DNA of 64,000 nucleotides from Anaerococcus sp. Marseille-Q7828 (GCF_949769285.1 NZ_OX458331.1:558001-622000); one strand, 5' to 3'; positions 15,838-24,871 are shown, counted from the stretch's first letter. Made by a program: numbers and translations. Notes: generated by a model not told the origin, from the letters alone.

Positions 15838-16721
15838 TGAGATATGACTTAGCAATTATAGGCGCTGGTCCAGCAGGACTGAGCGCCTTATTGAATGCAA
15901 AAATAAGAAATAAATCCGTAATAATATTTGGCACAGATTCGCCTAGCCTAGAAAACAGCGAATCAATCAAAAACTATCTGGGCTTTGGAGATGTATCTGG
16001 CAAAGAATTAAATGATGCCTTCAAAAAATCTCTAGATCCCTATGATTACGAAAAATCAGATCAAAAAGTCCAACAAGTATATGCCATGGGCGATTATTTT
16101 GGCCTTATGCTAAAAAATAATGACATGGTAGAGGCCACATCAGTCATAGTTGCAACTGGTATAGAACTTAAGAAAGATTTGATCAACGAAGATAAGTTTT
16201 TTGCCAAGGGAGTTTCCTATTGTGCGACCTGTGATGCTGCCCTTTATAAGGGGAAGAAAGTTCTAGTCATTGGCTACAATGAAGAAAGCCTCGAGGAAGC
16301 AAACTTTACATCAGAGATTGTAGATGAGCTTATTTTTGTAAATATGTACAAAGATGATATCAAGCTAAATGATTCTATAGAAGTCATAAGTGGAGAAGTT
16401 CCAGTAGAATTTATTGGAGAAGATAGGGCAAGTGTTTTGAAATTTAAGTCAGGAAAAGAGATATCTGCTGATGGATTTTTTATAATAAGAGATTCATCAA
16501 AGCCATCCCGTCTAGTTCCATCTATAGAAACAGATGATGAACATATAATAGTCCATGACAATTGCAGAACCAATATCCGTGGCCTATATGCAGCAGGAGA
16601 TGTTGCTGGTAGACCTTATCAAATAAATAAGTCAGTTGGCCAAGGTCAAGTTGCAGCCCTTGATGCAGCTAAATACATTAGCCTTCTCAACAAGGATAGC
16701 TTCGATAAATCTACTTGGTAA
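15837..16721 (+). CDS. trxB: Thioredoxin reductase-like flavoprotein lacking NADPH motifs
   Basis: This is an FAD-dependent disulfide reductase of 294 residues. The FAD motif GAGPAGLSALLNA is at residues 9-21. The redox-active CATC is at Cys129 and Cys132. The C-terminal FAD motif GLYAAGDVAGRPYQINKSVGQG is intact. The second dinucleotide site is not canonical: GxGxxA is replaced by GYNEES (from Gly146), and the HRRxxxR that binds NADPH phosphate is replaced by VNMYKDD. This pattern is known for the ferredoxin-dependent flavin thioredoxin reductases of Clostridia, so this enzyme may take electrons from ferredoxin. It is coupled to trxA by a one-base overlap. Confidence 0.85.
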   Translation: MRYDLAIIGAGPAGLSALLNAKIRNKSVIIFGTDSPSLENSESIKNYLGFGDVSGKELNDAFKKSLDPYDYEKSDQKVQQVYAMGDYFGLMLKNNDMVEATSVIVATGIELKKDLINEDKFFAKGVSYCATCDAALYKGKKVLVIGYNEESLEEANFTSEIVDELIFVNMYKDDIKLNDSIEVISGEVPVEFIGEDRASVLKFKSGKEISADGFFIIRDSSKPSRLVPSIETDDEHIIVHDNCRTNIRGLYAAGDVAGRPYQINKSVGQGQVAALDAAKYISLLNKDSFDKSTW

Positions 16722-16772
16722 GCATAAAAAACTTTTTTAAAAAGAAGTCGTTTTATAAATAATATTTTATAT

Positions 16773-16826
16773 TTGAAAATAATGAAAAATTATGTAAAAT
16801 ATAGCTAGATGAATATTTTTATCTAG
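16773..16826 (+). promoter_or_regulatory. Promoter and inverted repeat upstream of marR
   Basis: TTGAAA (16773-16778), a 16-base spacer and TAAAAT (16795-16800) form a promoter. Just downstream CTAGAT (16805-16810) and ATCTAG (16821-16826) form an inverted repeat whose right arm touches the AGGAGG ribosome site, a plausible autoregulatory operator. Confidence 0.55.
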
Positions 16827-16834
16827 GAGGAAGT

Positions 16835-17305
16835 ATGGCTACAGAACATATTGATTTTTTTGAATTTAACAATTCTATATTCTCGATGATAAGAGAAATA
16901 TCTCACAAAATAGATATATTATTACAAGACACTGCAACAGAGCTAGGAATAACAACCCTACAACTAAAGATGCTCATAACCCTATATTCAGCAGGAAAAG
17001 AAGTATCTATAGGAAACTTGGGCAAGGCCATTGGAGTGACTGGTGGAAATATATCAAATATATGCAAAAAATTAGAAAAACAAGGGTTCGTTGAAAGAAT
17101 AAGATCTGTCGACGATGAGAGAGTTGTAAATGTTATTTTAACTGACAATGGAAAGTCAGCAGCAGAAAAAGTTGGTGTATACTTTGATCAAATCAGATCA
17201 GACATACCAAAAGATAATATAAATGTAAACTTGCAAACTATTGTTGATGAACTAGATGCTCTGGATGAACTACTTGATAACTATATCTCAAGGAGCGGAT
17301 TATAG
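16835..17305 (+). CDS. MarR family transcriptional regulator
   Basis: This 156-residue protein has a winged helix-turn-helix: TLQLKMLITLYSAGKEVSIGNLGKAIGVTGGNISNICKKLEKQGFVERIRSVDDERVV includes the recognition helix and the wing with its conserved Asp-Asp-Glu-Arg. Long helices at both ends provide dimerisation. MarR proteins respond to small ligands or redox state. ATG 16835 follows AGGAGG. The stop codon abuts the ftsH ATG, so the pair is an operon and MarR may control ftsH as well as itself. Confidence 0.88.
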   Translation: MATEHIDFFEFNNSIFSMIREISHKIDILLQDTATELGITTLQLKMLITLYSAGKEVSIGNLGKAIGVTGGNISNICKKLEKQGFVERIRSVDDERVVNVILTDNGKSAAEKVGVYFDQIRSDIPKDNINVNLQTIVDELDALDELLDNYISRSGL

Positions 17306-19270
17306 ATGAACGATAAGAAAAATAAATCCAATAAACCCTTTTTATATTATTGGATTGTAGCGGTAGTATTATTTGTTATAATACGCTATGCCCTAAACCC
17401 AATTGCCGCAAAAGATGGAGCCAAAGAAGTATCTTACAGCCAATTTGTGTCAATGATTGAAAAAGACCAAGTAACAGAAGTATATAAGGACGACACCAAG
17501 TATACCTTCAAAGCTAAGGTTGATGGTGAAGAAAAGACTTACGAAACTGGTCTATGGGCAGATACAGACCTAACAGATAGACTACTTGACGCCAAAAAAA
17601 GAAACGATAAATTGACCTTTGGCAAAAAAATAGAAACATCCATGAACCCATGGCTAACACTATTTATAACCTCAATATTGCCATTATTTTTAATCTGGGG
17701 GATATTCTGGTTTGCATCAAGGTCACTTACAAAGACAATGGGTGGCCGAGGCGGCGCCGACTTTATGAACTTTGGTAAGTCAAATGCCAAGGTATATGTA
17801 GAAAATAAAACCGGTAAGACTTTTAAGGATGTAGCAGGCCAAGAAGAAGCTAAGGATTCTCTATTTGAAATAGTAGATTTTCTTCACAACCCAGGTAAGT
17901 ACAAAGAGATTGGTGCCAAGGTTCCAAAGGGAGTGCTACTAGTAGGACCTCCAGGAACAGGTAAAACTTTATTAGCAAAAGCTGTAGCTGGTGAAGCTAA
18001 TGTACCATTTTTCATCATCTCTGGATCAGAATTCGTTGAGATGTTTGTAGGACTTGGTGCAAGCAAGGTTCGTGACCTATTCAAACAAGCCAAGGAAAAG
18101 GCACCATGTATAGTATTTATAGACGAGATTGACGCTATAGGTAAAAAACGTGATGTATCTGGTTATTCTGGCAATGACGAACGTGAGCAAACTCTAAACC
18201 AATTGCTAAACGAAATGGATGGATTCGATGCCACAGAGGGAGTAGTTCTTCTAGCAGCAACAAACAGACCAGAAATCTTAGACCCAGCCCTAACTCGCCC
18301 AGGACGTTTTGACAGACAAGTTCAAGTAGAACTTCCTGACAAAAAAGGCCGTGAGGACATATTAAAAGTACACGCAAAAGTTGTAAAACGTGAAGACGAT
18401 ATAGACTATGAAGAGATAGCAGCAAGAACAGCTGGTACAAGTGGTGCCGATCTTGCCAATATAGTAAACGAAGGTGCCCTACGTGCAGTTCGTGAAGGCC
18501 GCAAAAAGCTAAGCCAAGAAGACTTGGAAGAATCTATAGAAGTAGTAATAGCTGGCCAACAAAAGAAAAATGCAGTTATTTCTGATGATCAAAAGAAAAT
18601 CATTGCCTACCATGAAGTAGGACACGCCCTAGTAGCAGCAATTCAAACTCACAAGACACCTGTTACAAAAATAACAATTGTTCCAAGAACAGGTGGAGCT
18701 TTGGGCTACACTATGACAGTAGACAAAGATGAAAAATACATCATGACCAAAGAAGAAATCTTTGATGAGATTTGTACCTTGGCAGGTGGACGTTCTGCAG
18801 AAGAGCTTATATTTAACACCAAGACTACCGGTGCAAGCAACGATATAGAACGTGCCACAGCTATGGCAAGATCAATGGTAACTATCTATGGTATGGACGA
18901 AGACTTCGACTTTATGCAATTAGAACAAATCCAGGGCAGATACCTAGGAGGCGAGAGAGGACTAATAGTCTCAAGTGGTACTGGAAATAAAATTGACGAA
19001 AAAGTTCAAAAAATTATTTCCGCAGCCCACATGAGAGCCATAGAAATCCTAAAAGAAAATATGGATAAGCTTCACGAGATTGCAGACTTCTTACTAAAAG
19101 AAGAAACAATCACTGGTGAACAATTTATGGAAATCCTAAATCGCAAAAATATTGCTCAAGTAGATCAAGCAGAAGTAATAGAAAATACTGATGTGGATGT
19201 AAATGACTTGGACGACGGCGAAAGCCCAAAAGAAGATTTGCCACCAATAAGTAGCGAAAGCGAAGAATAA
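17306..19270 (+). CDS. ftsH: ATP-dependent zinc metalloprotease FtsH
   Basis: FtsH is the membrane-anchored AAA+ protease that removes misassembled membrane proteins and short-lived regulators. Two membrane helices lie near residues 10-30 and 110-135, flanking the periplasmic-type domain. Walker A is GPPGTGKT at 214-221, Walker B is [11 protein letters not shown], and the second region of homology is [20 protein letters not shown]. The zinc site is HEVGH at 436-440 (HEAGH in most homologues). The tail is acidic. It is 654 residues, full length, and directly follows marR. Confidence 0.95.
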   Translation: MNDKKNKSNKPFLYYWIVAVVLFVIIRYALNPIAAKDGAKEVSYSQFVSMIEKDQVTEVYKDDTKYTFKAKVDGEEKTYETGLWADTDLTDRLLDAKKRNDKLTFGKKIETSMNPWLTLFITSILPLFLIWGIFWFASRSLTKTMGGRGGADFMNFGKSNAKVYVENKTGKTFKDVAGQEEAKDSLFEIVDFLHNPGKYKEIGAKVPKGVLLVGPPGTGKTLLAKAVAGEANVPFFIISGSEFVEMFVGLGASKVRDLFKQAKEKAPCIVFIDEIDAIGKKRDVSGYSGNDEREQTLNQLLNEMDGFDATEGVVLLAATNRPEILDPALTRPGRFDRQVQVELPDKKGREDILKVHAKVVKREDDIDYEEIAARTAGTSGADLANIVNEGALRAVREGRKKLSQEDLEESIEVVIAGQQKKNAVISDDQKKIIAYHEVGHALVAAIQTHKTPVTKITIVPRTGGALGYTMTVDKDEKYIMTKEEIFDEICTLAGGRSAEELIFNTKTTGASNDIERATAMARSMVTIYGMDEDFDFMQLEQIQGRYLGGERGLIVSSGTGNKIDEKVQKIISAAHMRAIEILKENMDKLHEIADFLLKEETITGEQFMEILNRKNIAQVDQAEVIENTDVDVNDLDDGESPKEDLPPISSESEE

Positions 19271-19273
19271 ACA

Positions 19274-19300
19274 AAAAACTGCCCCAATAAGGCAGTTTTT
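19274..19300 (+). terminator. Intrinsic terminator after ftsH
   Basis: A ten-base-pair stem AAAAACTGCC/GGCAGTTTTT with a CCAATAA loop sits four bases after the stop. Confidence 0.85.
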
Positions 19301-19355
19301 AATTTATGTAAATAGGCCACTATGGACCTATACATTTCAATTATTTTTTAGTGTT

Positions 19356-19414
19356 AACGATAATTGTCATGCACTAATATTATACTTATCAAATAAATTG
19401 TGGCAACGATAATT
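19356..19414 (+). repeat. Direct repeat AACGATAATT upstream of the LDH2-type dehydrogenase
   Basis: Two identical 10-mers at 19356-19365 and 19405-19414 lie 49 bases apart in the intergenic region. A 6-base inverted repeat TTAGTG/CACTAA (19348-19353, 19372-19377) surrounds the first copy. These could be operator half-sites. Confidence 0.4.
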
Positions 19415-19459
19415 TCATATTGATAAAATATCTGATATACTCTTACAAAGGAGCTAATG

Positions 19460-20443
19460 ATGAAATTTGATGATTTAAAAAAACTAATTAAAGATGCCCT
19501 CCTAAAGGCGGGCTTGTCCGAAGAGGATGCTGAGCTTTTGGCCCAAGTTCACACAGAATCTTCAAGAGATGGTGTTTATTCTCATGGACTAAATAGAGTA
19601 CCCAAATTTATAGAACTTGTAGAGGATGGTTCCATAGATATACATCAAAGACCAACCTTGCTAAAGTCTATGGCAATGGTCGAACAATACGATGGCAACT
19701 TTGGCATGGGAGTAAAGAATGCAATCTTTGCATCAAATAGGGCAAAAACCTTGGCAAAGGAATATGGACTGGGTCTAGTTAGCCTAAGAAATACCACCCA
19801 CTGGCAAAGAGCAGCTACATACACTATGAATATTTGTGAGGATAATCTCATAGGAATAGCTTGGTCTAATACTGACTCCAATATGCCAGCTTGGGGATCA
19901 GATAAGATCAATATAGGTAACAATCCTCTTTCTATTGCAGTACCCTATGGTGATTTTGTTTTGGATATGGCTATGAGCCAGTATTCTTTTGGCAAGCTCC
20001 AAGTTACTGCGTCAGCAGGAGAAGAACTAGCCTATATTGGTGGCCTAGATAAGGATGGCAATGAAACTAAAAAACCAGAGGATATTATTAATGGAGGCCT
20101 TGCCTATCCAATGGGATATTGGAAAGGATCTGGACTTGCCATAGCCCTAGATATACTGGCAGCAATCCTAGCTGATGGGAACACCACCTATGATGTGGAC
20201 AAGATGGATAAGGGTATGTGTATAGGGATTAGCCAAGTATTTATCGCCATAGACCCGAAGAATTTTACTGAAGATTTTAAGGGGAAAATGAGTGATACTA
20301 TTGCCTACATCAAGGATGGGTCAAGCAAGACTACTTATCCGGGAGAAAGAATGATAAGAAAGAGAAAAGAGTCCTTAGATCAGGGCATAGAAGTTGACGA
20401 AGAATATGTGAAAAAGTTAAAGGATTATATAAATGGAAAATAA
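19460..20443 (+). CDS. Malate/L-lactate dehydrogenase (LDH2) family oxidoreductase, 2,3-diketogulonate reductase-like
   Basis: This NAD(P)H-dependent oxidoreductase of about 327 residues belongs to the LDH2/MDH2 family. The motif SSRDGVYSHGLNRVPKFIELVEDGSI is close to that of YiaK/DlgD (2,3-diketo-L-gulonate reductase), and LRNTTHWQRAATYTM, GNNPLSIAVPYGDFVLDMAMSQ and GYWKGSGLAIALDILAA follow in order. ATG 19460 is preferred over the adjacent in-frame ATG 19457 because AAAGGAG at 19447-19453 is then six bases away. Substrate is not fixed by sequence, and no other gulonate or ascorbate genes are near. sppA starts inside its 3' end. Confidence 0.85.
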   Translation: MKFDDLKKLIKDALLKAGLSEEDAELLAQVHTESSRDGVYSHGLNRVPKFIELVEDGSIDIHQRPTLLKSMAMVEQYDGNFGMGVKNAIFASNRAKTLAKEYGLGLVSLRNTTHWQRAATYTMNICEDNLIGIAWSNTDSNMPAWGSDKINIGNNPLSIAVPYGDFVLDMAMSQYSFGKLQVTASAGEELAYIGGLDKDGNETKKPEDIINGGLAYPMGYWKGSGLAIALDILAAILADGNTTYDVDKMDKGMCIGISQVFIAIDPKNFTEDFKGKMSDTIAYIKDGSSKTTYPGERMIRKRKESLDQGIEVDEEYVKKLKDYINGK

Positions 20444-21392
20444 AAAAAGATGGTTAGCAGCAGGATTAGCCTTATTAGTTTTACTAGTTTCCTTATTTAC
20501 TGAGGGAAACAAGATTGATGAAAATAAAGTCAGAAAAGATGCCTTGGATAAATTTTACCAAATGGAAGAGGAAGTATTATACGGTTCTAATCCTATGGAA
20601 AAAATCTCTATAATAAATGTTGACGGAGTTATTGCCAATGATAGCAATAACGATACAATTGTAGATCAGCTAGAAGATGCTCGCAAGGATCCAAGTGTAG
20701 TTGGTGTTATCATGCACATAAATTCCCCAGGCGGATCTGTTTATGCTAGCGAGAAGATATATAAGGAAATCAATAAACTTAAAGAAACAAACAAACCTGT
20801 CTATGCAGTAATGCAAGAACTTGCAGCAAGTGGTGGCTACTATATATCTGCTCCATGCGATAAGATTTTCGCATCAAATGAGACCTTTACAGGTTCAATA
20901 GGAGTTATAATGCAGTCATATTCTTTAGAAGGATTATTTGAGAAATATGGCATCAAGGAACAAAATATCACAACCGGCAAGATGAAAGATGCAGGCTCTC
21001 CTGGCAAAGCTTTGGATAAGGAAGAAAGAGAATATTTACAAAATCTTGTCGACTCAGCCTTTGCTCGCTTTGTAAAAGTTGTTGCTGATGGTAGAAATAT
21101 GTCAGAAGCTGATGTTAGGAAACTTGCTGACGGTAGAATCTATGATGGAAGCCAAGCTGTAGAAAATGGATTAGTTGACTCTATAGGAGATTTGGAAGCT
21201 GCCTATAAGGAAATGGCAAAAGAATACAATTTGTCAGATCCACTTGCGGTAGAAAAAGTTGATGTATTTTCAAACTTTAGCAAATACTTACCAGGATTCA
21301 AATCAAATAAATCAGACCTAGAAGTATTGGAAGAAATGATGAAGGCTGAAGGGCTAAAGCCAATGTATCTTTATGGAGGTTCTTATGAATGA
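20433..21392 (+). CDS. sppA: Signal peptide peptidase SppA
   Basis: This membrane-anchored serine protease degrades leftover signal peptides. A single N-terminal membrane helix (about residues 7-22) is followed by an S49 peptidase domain with INSPGGSVYASEKIY and the nucleophile Ser133 in AASGGYY. The general-base Lys185 is in GKMKDAGSP. The Ser-Lys distance of 52 residues equals that in Bacillus SppA. At 319 residues it is the short bacterial form. ATG 20433 overlaps the end of the preceding dehydrogenase gene, and the RDD gene overlaps its 3' end. Confidence 0.92.
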   Translation: MENKKRWLAAGLALLVLLVSLFTEGNKIDENKVRKDALDKFYQMEEEVLYGSNPMEKISIINVDGVIANDSNNDTIVDQLEDARKDPSVVGVIMHINSPGGSVYASEKIYKEINKLKETNKPVYAVMQELAASGGYYISAPCDKIFASNETFTGSIGVIMQSYSLEGLFEKYGIKEQNITTGKMKDAGSPGKALDKEEREYLQNLVDSAFARFVKVVADGRNMSEADVRKLADGRIYDGSQAVENGLVDSIGDLEAAYKEMAKEYNLSDPLAVEKVDVFSNFSKYLPGFKSNKSDLEVLEEMMKAEGLKPMYLYGGSYE

Positions 21393-21849
21393 GAAACCAT
21401 CCTTTGTCTATGCTGGATTTTTCATAAGACTAGTAGCCTTTGCCATTGATATGGTTGTTGTTTACGCTTTGAAAAGAATTGTCACAAGTTTTGTTGACCC
21501 AAACACTACAATTGCCTTTAATTTACACGTAGAAGTCTTAGTGTATTGGGTAATCACTCTGGCGTATTTCACCCTCACCACATATTTTAATAAAGGCCAA
21601 ACACTGGGCAAGATGATTACAAACATTCGAGTTGTTTCCATAGACGGAAGCGATTTAAATTTCCTACAAATTGTTTCACGTGAAACATTTGGAAGATATG
21701 TTCAAAACAAGTTTATGTTTTTGTATTTGATAGTTGGCTTTGCTCCTATGAAACAGTCACTAATGGATATACTTTCAGACACTGTTGTAGTAAGGGAAAA
21801 TGTTAGTTCGTATTTCACCAACAAAGATTTAGAAATAGTCACAAATTAA
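21385..21849 (+). CDS. RDD family membrane protein
   Basis: This 154-residue protein has three to four hydrophobic segments and the RDD signature: an Arg in YAGFFIRLVAFAIDMVVV and an Asp in the first helix, then NKGQTLGKMITNIRVVSIDGSDLNF. Function in this family is generally unclear. GGAGG at 21375-21379 precedes ATG 21385; the upstream ATG 21373 would put the ribosome site inside the gene. A perfect parS palindrome lies in it at 21672-21687. Confidence 0.82.
   Translation: MNEKPSFVYAGFFIRLVAFAIDMVVVYALKRIVTSFVDPNTTIAFNLHVEVLVYWVITLAYFTLTTYFNKGQTLGKMITNIRVVSIDGSDLNFLQIVSRETFGRYVQNKFMFLYLIVGFAPMKQSLMDILSDTVVVRENVSSYFTNKDLEIVTN
21672..21687. promoter_or_regulatory. parS site 4 (perfect 16-bp palindrome, inside the RDD gene)
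   Basis: TGTTTCACGTGAAACA is a perfect palindrome and matches the general Firmicutes parS core. It lies 10.5 kb downstream of parB. Confidence 0.82.
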
Positions 21850-21915
21850 TATAAAATTAAACTGACAAACGCCTTAAAAATTGGCAAAGATTGAAAACAA
21901 GGCCTTATCCTAAAT

Positions 21916-21944
21916 TTTCAAAAGCATACTATATGTGGTATAAT
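21916..21944 (+). promoter_or_regulatory. nrdA promoter (extended -10)
   Basis: TTTCAA (21916-21921), a 17-base spacer and TATAAT (21939-21944) with TGG immediately before the -10 form an extended -10 promoter. NrdR box 1 overlaps it. Confidence 0.65.
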
Positions 21945-21982
21945 TTAATAAGAAATCTAGAAATAAACACTATATCTAGTGT
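21926..21982. promoter_or_regulatory. Tandem NrdR boxes upstream of nrdA
   Basis: Box 2, ACACTATATCTAGTGT (21967-21982), is a near-perfect palindrome matching the known NrdR box pattern, and its flanks extend to a 12-bp perfect inverted repeat (21961-21988). Box 1, ATACTATATGTGGTAT (21926-21941), shares the ACTATAT core and overlaps the -10. The boxes are 41 bases apart, about four helical turns, as expected for cooperative NrdR binding. The extended hairpin could also act in the RNA leader. Confidence 0.75.
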
Positions 21983-22014
21983 TTATTTTTCTTTGTTAAA
22001 ATTGAGGAGTAATA

Positions 22015-24543
22015 ATGGAAATAATTAAAAGGGATGGGACCTATGTTCCGTTCGAACAAGAAAAAATTGAGCTAGCCATAAAAAAATCTTTTGCTTCTGT
22101 AGATTCTATGGTTACTGACGAAAAGCTAAGGTATATGTCAGACAAAATCGTAGCAACTATCAAGGAAAAATATCCCAAAGACCACACAGTTACAGTAGAA
22201 GAAGTACAAGATTTAGTTGAGCTAACTCTCATAGATGAAAATTATTACAGAGAAGTAAAATCTTACATCCTATACAGGGCCAAACACAATATGGATCGTA
22301 AGGTTATTACTGATTTTGAAAACTTTATTACTGATAAAGAAGTTCTAAGAATACTTGAAGAAATCCAAGAAGAGTTTGACAACCAAAGATATCCTATCGA
22401 ATCTTTATATTTGAAATTTGAATCTTTCACCAAGGCAAATATGACAGAAATGGACCACTTAAAAGCCCTAATCCGTGCTGCAAGTGAACTTACAAGCAAA
22501 GAAGGTCCAGATTGGGAAATCATTGCAGCTAGGTTTTTGATGCACGAAATCAACCTAGAGATCGAAAGAAACGAAGAAAGATTTGATATCTATGACTTCA
22601 AATCCAAAATTGAATACCTCACTCAAGCAGGTCTTTATGGAGAATATATCTTAGAAAACTACAGCTCTGACGACCTTGATGAACTAGGAAGCTACCTTAA
22701 CAAGGACCGCGACAAGTTGTTTACATTTTCAGGTCTAGACTTAGTAAAGAAAAGATATCTTATAAAGACCTTTACTGGGGACATCATAGAAAGTGTCCAA
22801 GAAATGTTTATGGGCATTGCCATGCACCTAGCCATTCCAGAAAAAGACAGAGTGGCCTTTGCCAAAAGACTTTATGATATTCTATCAAGCCTAAAAGCAA
22901 CTATGGCAACCCCAACAATGACCAATGCTAGAAAGCCATTTAACCAGCTTTCAAGCTGCTTTATAGACACAGTTCCAGATACTTTAAAGGGAATCTACCG
23001 TTCTATAACAAACTTTGCCGAAGTTTCCAAACATGGTGGAGGTATGGGACTTTACTTTGGTAAGGTTCGTGCCAATGGGTCTGATATCCGAGGTTTTGAA
23101 GGAGTTGCAGGTGGGGTTATCCGCTGGATAAGACTTGCCAATGACACAGCTGTTGCTGTAGACCAACTAGGAGTACGCCAAGGCGCTGTTGCCTGCTATC
23201 TAGATATCTGGCATAAAGATATACCAGAATTCTTGGCCCTAAAGACCAACAACGGAGATGACCGTATGAAAGCTCATGACATCTTCCCGGGCGTATGTGT
23301 ACCAGATTATTTCTGGGAACTTTGTAGGGATGATATAAACGCAACCTGGCATATGTTTGACCCACACGAAGTGGACAAGAAATATGGTAAGGCCCTAGAA
23401 GATACCTATGGAGATGAGTGGAAAGAATTCTACCTAAAACTTGTTGAAGACAAAAATATTTCTCGCCGTACCATGCCTGTAAAGGAAATGGTAAGATTAC
23501 TAATCAAATCATGGACAGAAACAGGTACACCATTTGTCTTTAATAGAGATGCAGTAAATAGGATGAACCCTAACAAACACAAGGGCATGATTTATTCATC
23601 AAACCTATGTACAGAAATCGCCCAAAATATGAGCCCATCAGAGACAGTTTCAACAGAAATAGTAGATGAAAATGGCGATTCAATCATAGTAAACAAGACA
23701 AAACCTGGAGACTTTGTTGAATGTAACCTAGCAAGTCTAACACTTGGAGCTCTTGACGTAAACGATCAAGCAGAGCTTGAAGAAACTGTAAGAACTGTAG
23801 TCCGTGCCTTGGATAATGTAATTGATTTAAACTACTATCCAACACCTTATGCAGAAGTAACCAACAAGAAATACCGTGCCATTGGCCTTGGAACAAGTGG
23901 CTACCACCACATGCTAGTAAAAAATGACATCAAATGGTCAAACAAAGAAGCTCACGGAGCCTTTGTCGATAGGGTCTATGAGGATATCAACTACTATGCA
24001 ATCAAAGAGTCCATGGAAATAGCCAAAGAAAAAGGATTCTACAAAGAATTTGAAGGATCTGACTGGCAAAATGGTGATTACTTCAAACTTAGAGACTATA
24101 AGAGCGATAGATGGGAAGAACTAAAAGCAGAAGTTGGCAAAAACGGCCTCAGAAATGGCTATCTAATGGCCATAGCTCCAACAGGATCAACATCAATCAT
24201 ATCCGGCACATCAGCAGGAGTTGACCCAATCATGAGCCGCTACTTCCTAGAAGAAAAGAAGGGTGCCATAGTACCAAGAGTAGCACCAGGGCTTACAACC
24301 AAAACCTTCTGGCTCTACGAAAACGCCCACGACATTGACCAAAACATCTCAATGGAAATGGCAGGAGTAAGACAAAGACACATAGACCAAGCCCAATCAA
24401 TCAATATTTATATAACAACAGAATACACCATGAGACAAATTCTAAATGTCTACATCAAAGCATGGGAATCAGGAGTAAAATCAATCTACTATGTAAGAGG
24501 CAAGAGCCTAGAAGTTGAAGATTGTGATTCTTGTGCAAGCTAG
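22015..24543 (+). CDS. nrdA: Ribonucleoside-diphosphate reductase, alpha subunit (class I)
   Basis: This is the large subunit of oxygen-dependent class I ribonucleotide reductase, which makes deoxynucleotides. An ATP-cone domain fills residues 1-90 (EIIKRDGTYVPFEQEKIELAIKKSF). The barrel contains KATMATPTMTNARKPFNQLSSCFIDTVPDT, SKHGGGMGLYFGKVRANGS, NLCTEIAQ and APTGSTSIISGTSAGVDP. The C-terminal redox pair is in EDCDSCAS. Length 842 suits class Ia. AGGAG at 22005-22009 precedes ATG 22015. NrdR boxes lie upstream. nrdB is separated from it by a toxin-antitoxin pair. Confidence 0.95.
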   Translation: MEIIKRDGTYVPFEQEKIELAIKKSFASVDSMVTDEKLRYMSDKIVATIKEKYPKDHTVTVEEVQDLVELTLIDENYYREVKSYILYRAKHNMDRKVITDFENFITDKEVLRILEEIQEEFDNQRYPIESLYLKFESFTKANMTEMDHLKALIRAASELTSKEGPDWEIIAARFLMHEINLEIERNEERFDIYDFKSKIEYLTQAGLYGEYILENYSSDDLDELGSYLNKDRDKLFTFSGLDLVKKRYLIKTFTGDIIESVQEMFMGIAMHLAIPEKDRVAFAKRLYDILSSLKATMATPTMTNARKPFNQLSSCFIDTVPDTLKGIYRSITNFAEVSKHGGGMGLYFGKVRANGSDIRGFEGVAGGVIRWIRLANDTAVAVDQLGVRQGAVACYLDIWHKDIPEFLALKTNNGDDRMKAHDIFPGVCVPDYFWELCRDDINATWHMFDPHEVDKKYGKALEDTYGDEWKEFYLKLVEDKNISRRTMPVKEMVRLLIKSWTETGTPFVFNRDAVNRMNPNKHKGMIYSSNLCTEIAQNMSPSETVSTEIVDENGDSIIVNKTKPGDFVECNLASLTLGALDVNDQAELEETVRTVVRALDNVIDLNYYPTPYAEVTNKKYRAIGLGTSGYHHMLVKNDIKWSNKEAHGAFVDRVYEDINYYAIKESMEIAKEKGFYKEFEGSDWQNGDYFKLRDYKSDRWEELKAEVGKNGLRNGYLMAIAPTGSTSIISGTSAGVDPIMSRYFLEEKKGAIVPRVAPGLTTKTFWLYENAHDIDQNISMEMAGVRQRHIDQAQSINIYITTEYTMRQILNVYIKAWESGVKSIYYVRGKSLEVEDCDSCAS

Positions 24544-24555
24544 GAATAATATCCT

Positions 24556-24583
24556 TTGATAATATACTTATACATTGTATAGT
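24556..24583 (+). promoter_or_regulatory. Promoter and operator of the toxin-antitoxin pair
   Basis: TTGATA (24556-24561), a 16-base spacer and TATAGT (24578-24583) form a promoter. The 13-bp palindrome TATACATTGTATA (24569-24581) overlaps the -10 and is a likely autoregulatory operator for the antitoxin. Confidence 0.6.
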
Positions 24584-24610
24584 ATTTGTATATAAAAAGG
24601 AGAATTATTT

Positions 24611-24871
24611 ATGGCGCAAACACAAATAAACGTACGTGTAGATTCTGACACAAAAAAAGATGCTGAAAGAGTATGTTCAGATATAGGCATTTCCTTGTCA
24701 TCAGCAATTAACATATATTTAAAGAAAATTGTAAGGGAAAATAAAATACCTTTTGAGTTAGAAGCAGATCCATTTTATAATCCAAAGAATCTAGAAAAAC
24801 TTGAACAATTAATAGATGATTATGAAAATGGAAGGTTAGATATTGTAAATCATGGACTAATAGAGGAGTGA
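24611..24871 (+). CDS. RelB/DinJ family antitoxin
   Basis: This 86-residue protein begins with a ribbon-helix-helix DNA-binding region (AQTQINVRVDSDTKKDAERVCSDIGISLSSAINIYLKKIV), typical of RelB/DinJ antitoxins. A C-terminal stretch (PFELEADPFYNPKNLEKLEQL) would wrap the toxin. It should neutralise the downstream YoeB-like RNase and repress the pair by binding the palindrome over its promoter. The stop is two bases before the toxin's TTG start. Confidence 0.88.
   Translation: MAQTQINVRVDSDTKKDAERVCSDIGISLSSAINIYLKKIVRENKIPFELEADPFYNPKNLEKLEQLIDDYENGRLDIVNHGLIEE

Noticed and set aside
23117-23365. Antisense frames within nrdA and similar frames in other long genes
   Set aside because: They are shadows of strongly conserved coding sequence on the other strand, with no ribosome sites or family features.
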